Source: Deltaproteobacteria bacterium (GTDB lineage Bacteria; Desulfobacterota; Binatia; UBA9968). From it: a DNA stretch of 32,355 bases. The stretch's first letter is position 1; each line of letters begins with the position of its first letter. The stretch spans positions 1 to 32,355 of the forward strand of contig JAUYJC010000208.1 of assembly GCA_030688735.1 (NCBI GenBank). The letters run 5' to 3'. The notes below the pieces were generated by a model. The model was given only the letters and a program-made list of their open reading frames with translations. It ran no database searches and was not told where the DNA came from. Made by a program: the position numbers and the translations under genes. This document shows positions 22,081 to 29,699 of the stretch, in pieces.

Positions 22081-22812
22081 ATGAATACTGCCGAGGCTAA
22101 AGCCTACGTCGACAATCTCTACGCCCACTGGGAGCGTAAGATCAATCAAGGCCAGTTCATGGGCCAGTTGCGAGATGGAAGTCTCCCCGTAGCGAGCGCG
22201 CGGCGCTTTTTTAAAGACTGGGGGATCTTCTCCATCGAAGTAGTCGCGCTCAACGCCGTTTCCTATTACGTGCATCTGCCGTTTTTCGTCAGCAACTTTG
22301 ATCTGCTGCCGGCCTTCTCGGAAAAGATCGCCGAGGAGCTGATCTCGCCCAAACCTCCCGGCCATATTCTGATCCTCATGGAGACCGCCAAGGCGCTCGG
22401 CCTTTCGAAAGAAGAATTGTTCGAACAGCCGGCGTCGGCGCCGGGGCGGGCGATCAGCGACTACTGCCGGCGGATTTTTCAGGACGGGTCGATCATCGAA
22501 CTCTGGGGCCTGCATGTCTACGAGGAGAGCCTCGGCCACTGGGCGAAACAATGGGGTGACGCGCTGGTGGCGCATTACGGCCTGCGCAAGCAAGAGACGA
22601 TCTATTTTACCGCCCACGCCGAAGCGGATCTGGTGCAGCATAATGACCGCATGGGGCATGGGCCACTCAATCGCATGATCCTGCAGCGCATCCTGGAACA
22701 GGGACTGACGGCGCGCAAGCTCGGTTATGATCCAAAGTACTGCGCCCTGACGATGGTCGATCTGCACGCGCTGATGGAAACTCACGCGCTGGAAAATCCT
22801 TATCGTTCTTAA
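22081..22812 (+). CDS. TenA/PqqC-like protein of the heme-oxygenase-like fold (possible HDO di-metal oxidase)
   Basis: MNTAEAKAYVDNLYAHWERKINQGQFMGQL...HVYEESLGHWAKQW...HAEADLVQHNDRMGHG (DxxxH in the C-terminal helix region). ATG at 22081 preferred over the track's 22054. Confidence 0.7.
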   Translation: MNTAEAKAYVDNLYAHWERKINQGQFMGQLRDGSLPVASARRFFKDWGIFSIEVVALNAVSYYVHLPFFVSNFDLLPAFSEKIAEELISPKPPGHILILMETAKALGLSKEELFEQPASAPGRAISDYCRRIFQDGSIIELWGLHVYEESLGHWAKQWGDALVAHYGLRKQETIYFTAHAEADLVQHNDRMGHGPLNRMILQRILEQGLTARKLGYDPKYCALTMVDLHALMETHALENPYRS

Positions 22813-22854
22813 ACCGGCCGTGATTCACCCACTCGTGTCTTCAAATCCCAATCT

Positions 22855-23238
22855 ATGACCCACAACGATTACGCCAAGCTCAGCAGATTTGCTTCCGCGA
22901 TTGTCATAACCGCGCTCGCTCATTCAACGCTCAGTGCGGGCGAGCCTGCACCGGGAAAGTGGGAAATCCTCGCGCCGCTGCCGTCGGCGCGCACCGAAGT
23001 TGCCGCGGTGGAACTGGGCGGACATATCTATGTGATGGGCGGCTACGAAAAGAACGGTGACCTGGTCGAAGCCTATGATCCCGTGAACAACAGTTGGCAA
23101 GGTTGGGCGCCCATGCCCACCGCGAGACATGGGCTCGGCGCAGCGATTGTCGGCAGCTCGATATATGTCATCTCGGGCGGCCCCAAACCGGGAGCGACGT
23201 TTTCTTCGGTCAATGAAGTATTCGCACCGGCGAATTAG
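22855..23238 (+). CDS. Short Kelch-repeat protein with signal peptide (about two Kelch motifs)
   Basis: GKWEILAPLPSARTEVAAVELGGHIYVMGGYEKNGDLVEAYDPVNNSWQGWAPMPTARHGLGAAIVGSSIYVISGG; 127 aa in total. Confidence 0.75.
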   Translation: MTHNDYAKLSRFASAIVITALAHSTLSAGEPAPGKWEILAPLPSARTEVAAVELGGHIYVMGGYEKNGDLVEAYDPVNNSWQGWAPMPTARHGLGAAIVGSSIYVISGGPKPGATFSSVNEVFAPAN

Positions 23239-23273
23239 CGAATGGTTCTTGCGGCTTTAATTTGAAGGAGTAT

Positions 23274-23365
23274 TCACCACAGAGACGCAGAGTTCGCAGA
23301 GGGTTTGTTCAAAAAAATCTTCGTTTGATTTCTTCTCAGCGTACTCAGCGCCTCCGCGGTGAACC
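23274..23365. repeat. Imperfect palindromic intergenic repeat
   Basis: TTCACCACAGAGACGCAGAG ... CTCAGCGTACTCAGCGCCTCCGCGGTGAA; the arms are imperfect inverted repeats. Confidence 0.6.
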
Positions 23366-23413
23366 AGACCGGAGTTCACGACCCGAAAAATAGACCTCGG
23401 AAGGAGCAAAAAC

Positions 23414-24313
23414 ATGGTGCCCGAAAATCTTCGCACTGCGTACCAATGGAACTACCGTCCGCAAACTCCGCGTCGTCCCGCATGGTTCACCGAGTGGCCG
23501 GGAGGGAACCGGATCGCCGTTACGATCAACGTGATGCATGAATGGGAGTCGCGCCCACGCGCAGGTACTGCCAGAAAGGGCCCCATGACCACCGGGAATC
23601 AAGTTCTCGATTTTCTCGGACTCGGCGCGCGCGAGTATGGCGCCAACTTCGGGTTTACCCGCCTGCTCGATGTTTTCGACCGCTGCGGCGTCAAGGCAAC
23701 GGTGTTCGCCAGCGGTCTCACGGCGGAGCTTTATCCCGAGTCGCTCAAAGAAGCCCGGCTCCGAGGACATGAGGTGGCCAGCCATCACTGGGACCAAACC
23801 AAGCACCCCTACGAGTATCAAAACGAAGATGAAGAGCGGGAGGACATGGTCAAGACGGTGGCGGCCATTGAACTCGCCACGGGAGAGCGCCCGCTCGGCT
23901 ACATGTCTCCCGGACCGCGCCCGAGTCCCTACACGTTAGCAATATCCGCGGCGCTCGGCTTCAAATGGAACGGCGACTACTGCGACTCGGATATCCCGTA
24001 CATGATCGACGTCAACGGCAAGCGATTAGTCTCCGTCGGTTACGTGCGCCCCGCGCATTCGGATAACGACATCATGGCTCTCGGACTGGCCGGCGCCCTG
24101 CAACATTTGAAGGACGACTTCGACGCCCATTATGAGGAAGCCGCGCGCCAGCCGATGAAGTTTCGCCTGGCGGTGCATAATTTTACCGGCGGCAGGCCGG
24201 GCTTAGCGAAGGTCGTGGAAAATTTCCTCCAATACGTGAAAGGCCACCCCGGTGTTTGGTTCTGCCGCTGTATCGACATGGCCGAATTCTGGGCAGAGCG
24301 GGAGAAAATCTAA
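23414..24313 (+). CDS. Polysaccharide deacetylase family protein (PuuE/allantoinase-like subgroup)
   Basis: 299 aa; RIAVTINVMHEWE; LLDVFDRCGVKATVFASGLTAELYPESLKEARLRGHEVASHHWDQ; PLGYMSPGPRPSPYTLAI; SD GGAAGGAG upstream. Confidence 0.83.
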   Translation: MVPENLRTAYQWNYRPQTPRRPAWFTEWPGGNRIAVTINVMHEWESRPRAGTARKGPMTTGNQVLDFLGLGAREYGANFGFTRLLDVFDRCGVKATVFASGLTAELYPESLKEARLRGHEVASHHWDQTKHPYEYQNEDEEREDMVKTVAAIELATGERPLGYMSPGPRPSPYTLAISAALGFKWNGDYCDSDIPYMIDVNGKRLVSVGYVRPAHSDNDIMALGLAGALQHLKDDFDAHYEEAARQPMKFRLAVHNFTGGRPGLAKVVENFLQYVKGHPGVWFCRCIDMAEFWAEREKI

Positions 24314-24349
24314 CGGTTGTGCGCCGGTTAGCCTTCGGCAACCCCCCGA

Positions 24350-25342
24350 CTATTCGACCGCCTGCGCAAAGAATTGGAGGATGCGCGACGGGAGCCAGCT
24401 TAGATCACCGGGAAATTTTCCCGTAACAAATCCGACATGGCCGCCGGTCTGTGAAAACTCCAGGGCGACGCGGTCGGATACTTCCGCTGGAGTCGGCAAC
24501 GCGTCGCCTGGAAAGAAGGGGTCGTTGTGCGCGCTGATCAAGAGCGTCGGTACTCTGATCTGCCGAAGCCAGGGTTTGCTGCTAGAGCGCTGCCAGTAAT
24601 CAGGGGCGTCTTTGAATCCGTGAATCGGCGCGGTGTAAAGATCGTCGATCTCCCGAAATGTGGAAATGGCACGTAGAGCGCGCCCATCAATGGGAAGACC
24701 ATGGGCCGAGATCTTGGCCAGCACTTTTGGTTTCATCGACCCGAGAAACCGGCTCGTATAGATCAGCTTGCTCCAGCCGTAGTCGAGCCGTTGCGCCCCG
24801 ATCCTGAGATCCACCGGAACTGAGATCGCCGCGGCGCGGTCGACTACGCGCAATGCGTTTTCTCCTTGCTCACCCAACCATTTAAGCAGCATGTTCCCGC
24901 CGATCGAAACTCCGACCGCATAGAGGCGGAGATTCGGCTCCCGTTCTCTAAATCTGCGCAGAATCCCGTCGATCTCCGATGAGTCGCCGGAATGATACGC
25001 CCGCGCCAAGCGATTCACTTCGCCGCTGCAGCCACGAAAATGAACCACGACGCCGCGCATCCCACGGCGCTGGATCTCGTTCATCACGCAGATTGCATAG
25101 TGGCTGCGCGAAGAGCCTTCCAAGCCGTGGAAGAGAACGACCAAGCTGGAGCCCGGCGAGGAAGGCTCGATCCAATCGAGATCGATGAAGTCTCCGTCCG
25201 GGGTTTGCCAACGTTCCCGCCGATAACTGAAATTCATCGGCTGCCTGAGCGAGTAGGCGTAGATCGTTTGCAAATGGCCCCCCGGCAGCCAGCCGGGGGC
25301 CGTGTAAGGGGAAAGAGTCGTGCAGCCTGATCGATTTTTCAT
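24350..25342 (-). CDS. Alpha/beta hydrolase, YheT family
   Basis: 330 aa; GGHLQTIYAYSLR, LVVLFHGLEGSSRSHYA, RGMRGVVVHFRGCSGEVNRLARAYHSGDSSEID, YAVGVSIGGNMLLKWLGEQGE. Confidence 0.9.
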   Translation of the reverse strand: MKNRSGCTTLSPYTAPGWLPGGHLQTIYAYSLRQPMNFSYRRERWQTPDGDFIDLDWIEPSSPGSSLVVLFHGLEGSSRSHYAICVMNEIQRRGMRGVVVHFRGCSGEVNRLARAYHSGDSSEIDGILRRFREREPNLRLYAVGVSIGGNMLLKWLGEQGENALRVVDRAAAISVPVDLRIGAQRLDYGWSKLIYTSRFLGSMKPKVLAKISAHGLPIDGRALRAISTFREIDDLYTAPIHGFKDAPDYWQRSSSKPWLRQIRVPTLLISAHNDPFFPGDALPTPAEVSDRVALEFSQTGGHVGFVTGKFPGDLSWLPSRILQFFAQAVE

Positions 25343-25587
25343 GAACGTAGGGGGCGACGCAGCCGGCTACTAGCGCGAGTCCTTTATTCCTTCAATTCTC
25401 CGGGCGCGACGATAAAAGGATCGGGCCAACTGCTGAACCTGCCGCTCGGTGCTGTTGATAGCGGAACTCATGCCCGCGGACTCAAGGCAATCATGTTTGT
25501 ATTCCCGCCCTGCATCATAATACGATCCGGCACAGGGATAAATGCCGGCCCGTGACAAGCCGGCAGTCAAACGAGGACAAGGTAACC

Positions 25588-27291
25588 ATGAGCCAACCAG
25601 TTAAGGACCCAAGCGACACCATCACCGGCGCCGAGGCCGTCGTCGAGATGCTCAAGGCGCACGGCGTCGAAATTATCTTCGGCCTATGCGGCGACACGAG
25701 CCTGCCGTTCTACGACGCGCTGGCGCGGCTGCCTCACGGCATGCGCCATATTCTCACCCGCGACGAGCGCTCGGCGGCCTATATGGCCGACGGCTACGCG
25801 CGCGTCTCGGGCAAAGTCGGCGTGTGCGAAGGGCCGAGCGGCGGCGGCGCGACTTATATTCTTCCGGGTCTCGCCGAAGCGAATGAATCATCCGTGCCGG
25901 TGCTCGCGATCAATTCGGATATTTCCGTCGCCTCCCGCGGCCGTTATGCGCTGACCGAACTCGATCAGGGTGCGCTGATGCGCCCGGTTACGAAGTGGAA
26001 CGCCGTCCTCGACCGCGCCCAGGACATCCCGCAGGTCTTTCGAACGGCCTTTAAGCAAATGACCACCGGCCGCCCGGGGGCGGCCCATGTTGCGCTCCCC
26101 TTCGATGTGCAAAACGGCGCCGTCGACCGCGCCGATGTCTATGGCGATGCGGCTTTCGGCAGCTATCCGGCCGAGCGTGTCGCGCCCGACCCGAATTGCG
26201 TTGAGCGGGCAGCGAAACTCTTGCGCGAGGCGGCGCGGCCGCTGTTTATCTGCGGCGGCGGCGCCGTGATCGCGAGCGCGGAGCCGGAGCTGCTGGAGCT
26301 TGCCGAGCGGCTGTCGGCTCCGGTGGCGACCACCATCAGCGGCAAGGGGGCGATCAATGAAGAACATCCGCTCGCCGTCGGCGTGGTGGGCTCCAACGGC
26401 GGCACGCCGGAGACGCGCGCGATAGTCGATCAAGCGGACCTGATCATCTTCGTCGGCTGCCGCGCCGGCTCGGTGACCACCGAACGCTGGCGCCATCCGG
26501 TGCCCGACAAGGTAAAGGTGATTCATCTGGACGTCGACCCGGCGGTGATGGGCATCAATTATGCGGCGGAGGTAGCGCTGGTAAGCGACGCGAAGCTTAC
26601 GCTGGCGGCGCTGAACGCCGCGCTCGCGACGGTGCAGCGACCCCTTGAGGCATCGGCGGTGGAGCGGGCCCAGGAGCAGAAGTTCGCCAAGTTCCACGCC
26701 CTCGCCGAGTCCGGCGACAAGCCGATCAAACCTGAGCGCGTGATCGTGGCGCTGTCACAGGCGCTTGATCCGGACGCGCTTGTCGCCGCCGACGCGGGAA
26801 CTCCTTGCCCGTATCTTTCAGCCTATTATCAACTGCGCGGCACGGGCCGCCGCTTTTTTTCCAACCGCGCCCACGGCGCCCTCGGCTACTCGTTGCCGGC
26901 GGCCATCGGCGCGCATTTCGCCCGGCCGCAAGTCAAATGCGTTTCAGTGATGGGCGACGGCAGCTTCGGTTTTACCTGCGGCGAGCTTGAGACCGCGGCG
27001 CGCTACCGGCTGCCGATCACTTTTATTGTAATCTCGAACGCGACCTACGGCTGGATCAAGGCTGGGCAGAAGTCGGGCTACGGCCGGCGTTACTTCGCAG
27101 TGGACTTCGACCGTACCGACCACGCCGCCGTGGCCGCCGCTTTCGGCGTGAAAAGCTGGCGCGTCACCGAGCCCGAAGACCTCGGCAAGACGCTCAAACA
27201 AGCACTGGCCCACGGTGGACCGAGCCTGGTCGATATCGTCTGCCAGCCGCTCCATGAAGCGAAAGCGCCGGTCTCCGAATGGATCGCGTGA
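25588..27291 (+). CDS. Thiamine diphosphate-dependent enzyme (acetolactate synthase-like)
   Basis: ATG 25588; LTRDERSAAYMADGYARVSGKVGVCEGPSGGGATYILPGLAEA; ThDP motif MGDGSFGFTCGELETAARYRLPITFIVISNATYGWIK. Confidence 0.9.
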   Translation: MSQPVKDPSDTITGAEAVVEMLKAHGVEIIFGLCGDTSLPFYDALARLPHGMRHILTRDERSAAYMADGYARVSGKVGVCEGPSGGGATYILPGLAEANESSVPVLAINSDISVASRGRYALTELDQGALMRPVTKWNAVLDRAQDIPQVFRTAFKQMTTGRPGAAHVALPFDVQNGAVDRADVYGDAAFGSYPAERVAPDPNCVERAAKLLREAARPLFICGGGAVIASAEPELLELAERLSAPVATTISGKGAINEEHPLAVGVVGSNGGTPETRAIVDQADLIIFVGCRAGSVTTERWRHPVPDKVKVIHLDVDPAVMGINYAAEVALVSDAKLTLAALNAALATVQRPLEASAVERAQEQKFAKFHALAESGDKPIKPERVIVALSQALDPDALVAADAGTPCPYLSAYYQLRGTGRRFFSNRAHGALGYSLPAAIGAHFARPQVKCVSVMGDGSFGFTCGELETAARYRLPITFIVISNATYGWIKAGQKSGYGRRYFAVDFDRTDHAAVAAAFGVKSWRVTEPEDLGKTLKQALAHGGPSLVDIVCQPLHEAKAPVSEWIA

Positions 27292-27300
27292 GACGTGGAC

Positions 27301-27382
27301 TCACCACCAAGGCCCAGCGCGGCTACGCCGCAAGCAAAAAGAAAATGCAACTTTTACCACGAAGGTCACGAAGAGCACGAAG
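27301..27382 (+). repeat. Dispersed intergenic repeat, copy A
   Basis: TCACCACCAAGGCCCAGCGCGGCTACGCCGCAAGCAAAAAG...TTTTACCACGAAGGTCACGAAGAGCACGAAG; matches the reverse complement of 29066-29142. Confidence 0.7.
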
Positions 27383-27493
27383 TTAAGAAGTTTAAAAATA
27401 TCAATGTCCGAAACCTTCGTGTCCGGAGTCTACCCTGAGCCCGGTCGAAGGGCGTGCTTCGTGGTGAGAATATTTTCTTTGACCTCGCCAAGT

Positions 27494-27961
27494 TCAGTTT
27501 TGCAATCGCACCTTCGATCCCAGGCTCGCGCAATCCTCGTCGGTCTTGAGGCTGGCGGCGCGGATGCCGTAGGCGGCCAGCTCCTCGTCGCGCTCCTGGG
27601 TGTCGCCCGTCACGCCGACGGCGCCGATGACCTCGCCGTCGTCGTCGCGAATCAACCTGCCGCCCCCTTCGGGGAAGATCTGATCGTCCGACGCTTTGAT
27701 CAAATACTGCATGAACAGCGGCCGCTCTTCGGTGCGCGCGCGCACGAGGGAAGAGGAGCGGCCCAGGGCGAGCGCCGCGTACGCCTTTCCGAAAGCCATC
27801 TCGAAGCGCATCATCGCCGAGCCGTCTTCTTTTTGGAACGCCTTCACCTTCGCGCCGGGCTCGACGATCACGACGCTGAGCGGCCGGCAGCCCAACTCCC
27901 GCCCGCGGGCGAAAATAGCCTCGATGATGCGATTGGACTGCGCCAGGGTGATCATGCTCAT
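27494..27961 (-). CDS. GlcG/HbpS (DUF336) family heme-binding-like protein
   Basis: MSMITLAQSNRIIEAIFARGRELGCRPLSVVIVEPGAKVKAFQKEDGSAMMRFEMAFGKAYAALALGRSS..GEVIGAVGVTGDTQERDEELAAYGI. Confidence 0.87.
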   Translation of the reverse strand: MSMITLAQSNRIIEAIFARGRELGCRPLSVVIVEPGAKVKAFQKEDGSAMMRFEMAFGKAYAALALGRSSSLVRARTEERPLFMQYLIKASDDQIFPEGGGRLIRDDDGEVIGAVGVTGDTQERDEELAAYGIRAASLKTDEDCASLGSKVRLQN

Positions 27962-28063
27962 AGGGGCCCCCGTTCTGTCGGGAAGACGTGTTCGTTGCTC
28001 GTGCTCGTGGCTCGACGGGAAATCCTCACCCTGACGATCACGAACACGATCCACGAGCACGAT

Positions 28064-28918
28064 TTAGCGAAAAAGCGCCGCCGCCAGCTCGGAGCGGAAT
28101 CGATCCGTGAGCGCATGGTCCGATCCCAGCACTTCGAAAATTTGCACCATGGCCTTGCGCGCCCCGTCGCCTTGAAACCCGCGGTCGGTCTTGACGACGG
28201 TGAGAAACTCCGCGAGCGCTTCTTCGTAATTTTCCCTGGCGGCCAAGCCTTGGGCGAGATTGAACCTCGCTTCGAGGTCATCCGGATTCGCCTTGACCGC
28301 GGCTCTGAGCGCCGCCACGTTCTGATCCCCGCCCTCCTGAAGTTTCAGTCTTGCGATCAGAGGATCGGCTTCTTTTCGCTCTTCGGCGACGAGAGAAATT
28401 TTATCCAGATAACTCAATGCGGTTTCGGGGTCGCCTTCGTTCATCAGAAGGCGGCCGATACCCAGGAGCGCCTTGGCGTGATTCGGATCGGAATCTAGAA
28501 TAGTCTGGTAAATCGTTTTCGCTTGATCGCTTTTGCCTTCCCGTTCAAGTAGCGCCGCCTGTTGTGCCCGCTTATCGGCGTCCGAAGGCAGGAAACGGGA
28601 AAGAAACTCGCGCACCGCGGGTTCCGGCAAGGCGCCGGTGAACTCCGATGTGATCTGGCCATCGCGGAAAAGTTTTACCGCCGGTATCCCCTGGATGCCC
28701 AGGGCACCCGCCAGCGAAGGACTCTCGTCGACGTTGACTTTGGCGAGAACGAAATCGCCCGCGTACTCTTCCGCGAGTTTTTCCAAAACCGGACCGAGGA
28801 CGCGGCAGGGCGCGCACCAGGGCGCCCAGAAATCCACCAGCACTGGAACTTCCAGCGAGCGGCCCAAAACCGCCGCTTCGAATTCCGCCTCGCTGACCTC
28901 GATCGTCCACTGATTCAT
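28064..28918 (-). CDS. YbbN/CnoX-type thioredoxin-TPR protein
   Basis: VLVDFWAPWCAPCRVLGPVLEKLAEEY, GIQGIPAVKLFRDGQ, followed by a TPR-like C-terminal region. ATG at 28918 preferred over the track's 28933. Confidence 0.9.
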   Translation of the reverse strand: MNQWTIEVSEAEFEAAVLGRSLEVPVLVDFWAPWCAPCRVLGPVLEKLAEEYAGDFVLAKVNVDESPSLAGALGIQGIPAVKLFRDGQITSEFTGALPEPAVREFLSRFLPSDADKRAQQAALLEREGKSDQAKTIYQTILDSDPNHAKALLGIGRLLMNEGDPETALSYLDKISLVAEERKEADPLIARLKLQEGGDQNVAALRAAVKANPDDLEARFNLAQGLAARENYEEALAEFLTVVKTDRGFQGDGARKAMVQIFEVLGSDHALTDRFRSELAAALFR

Positions 28919-28940
28919 ATCTGGTCCACGCAACTATTCT

Positions 28941-29142
28941 TTTACCACGAAGCTCCTAGCGTCGCATAGCCGCAACCGAAAGCCGGAAGATCTCCCGCAA
29001 AGACGCCAAGGCGCAAAGGTAAAAACTAAGAATTTCCGAACTTGGCGACTTGGCGCGAAAAATCTTCCTTCGTGACCTTCGTGCCTTCGTGGTGAAAACT
29101 GTCTTTTGGTTGCGGCTTTGCCGCGCTGGGCCTTCGTGGCGA
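28941..29142. repeat. Nested palindromic intergenic element; right half is dispersed-repeat copy B
   Basis: TTTACCACGAAG (28941) and AGCCGCAACCGAAAG (28968) versus CTTTTGGTTGCGGCT (29103) and CTTCGTGG (29131). Confidence 0.65.
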
Positions 29143-29145
29143 GAC

Positions 29146-29643
29146 TTATTTCCGTTTTGCAAACGAGTCCGGATCGAACGGCGCGCCGTTGAGCGTGAAC
29201 GTCCGCTCGACGGGCGTCGGTTTGAGAATCGTCTGCATCACGTAGCAGCCCGCTTCGGCGTTGCGCACGACCATGGCGACCTTATCCGCGGGCTCCTTGG
29301 ACGTGAGTTCGCACCGGGTCTCGAAGCCCACCCCTTCCGCTTGAACCGTTTCGCGCAGCACCGAGCCTTCGCTCTTGAAGCGCGCGGTGACGAAGACCTT
29401 GGCCTTATCGATGTGGGTCTTGAGCATTTCCCCGTACCGGGAAATTTGCGTGAGCAGTCAAAACGCCAGCGACAAGCCGAAGTAGGCCAGCGGCGGCGGC
29501 GCCGAATTATCCCCGCCGACGCGCTCCCCTTCATCGCAGTAAACCGTGAAGCCGCGAGCGTGCCCTTCCTTGCGCATCCGCTCCAGCGTCTCTGCATCCG
29601 CCTCTAAAACGATTTCCCGCTTTACCTGGATGTCTTCCGCCAT
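29146..29643 (-). CDS. OsmC-family protein with an in-frame TGA at codon 62; candidate selenoprotein
   Basis: The two track ORFs (29458..29643 and 29146..29427) are in the same frame, separated only by TGA (29460-29458) plus ten open codons. Readthrough: MAEDIQVKREIVLEADAETLERMRKEGHARGFTVYCDEGERVGGDNSAPPPLAYFGLSLAF[U]LLTQISRYGEMLKTHIDKAKVFVTARFKSEGSVLRETVQAEGVGFETRCELTSKEPADKVAMVVRNAEAGCYVMQTILKPTPVERTFTLNGAPFDPDSFAKRK. GAGGGGGG SD upstream of the ATG. Confidence 0.8.
29426..29449 (-). promoter_or_regulatory. Candidate bacterial SECIS element
   Basis: Minus strand: TGA-CTGCTCACGCAA-ATTTCCC-GGTACG-GGGAAAT-GC. Perfect 7-bp stem, 6-nt loop starting GGU, loop 19 nt after the UGA, plus a possible GC/GC extension past a 2-nt A bulge. 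Confidence 0.7.
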
Positions 29644-29699
29644 ATACCCCCCTCAAATCGGTTTTCCATTTTCATAGCCGAGACCGAAGCGATAGGCAA

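Noticed and set aside
22009-22785. 258-aa minus-strand ORF opposite the TenA/HDO-like gene
   Set aside because: Shadow ORF; the opposite strand has a recognisable family.
25370-25570. 66-aa minus-strand ORF between the YheT-like and ThDP genes
   Set aside because: No domain, and it overlaps the upstream region of the ThDP gene; cannot be supported as coding.
25888-26697. 269-aa minus-strand ORF opposite the ThDP enzyme
   Set aside because: Arg/His-rich shadow ORF; the plus strand encodes a clear ThDP-dependent enzyme.
27215-28498. 427-aa plus-strand ORF antisense to GlcG and YbbN genes
   Set aside because: It runs antisense to two well-supported genes and through repeat DNA. The translation is low-complexity with no recognisable domain and is typical of a high-GC shadow ORF.
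29146-29643. OsmC gene as a plain pseudogene or frameshift
   Set aside because: Both halves are in the same frame with one TGA, the rest is intact, the SD is strong, and a SECIS-like hairpin follows at the right distance. Sec decoding is favoured but not proven.
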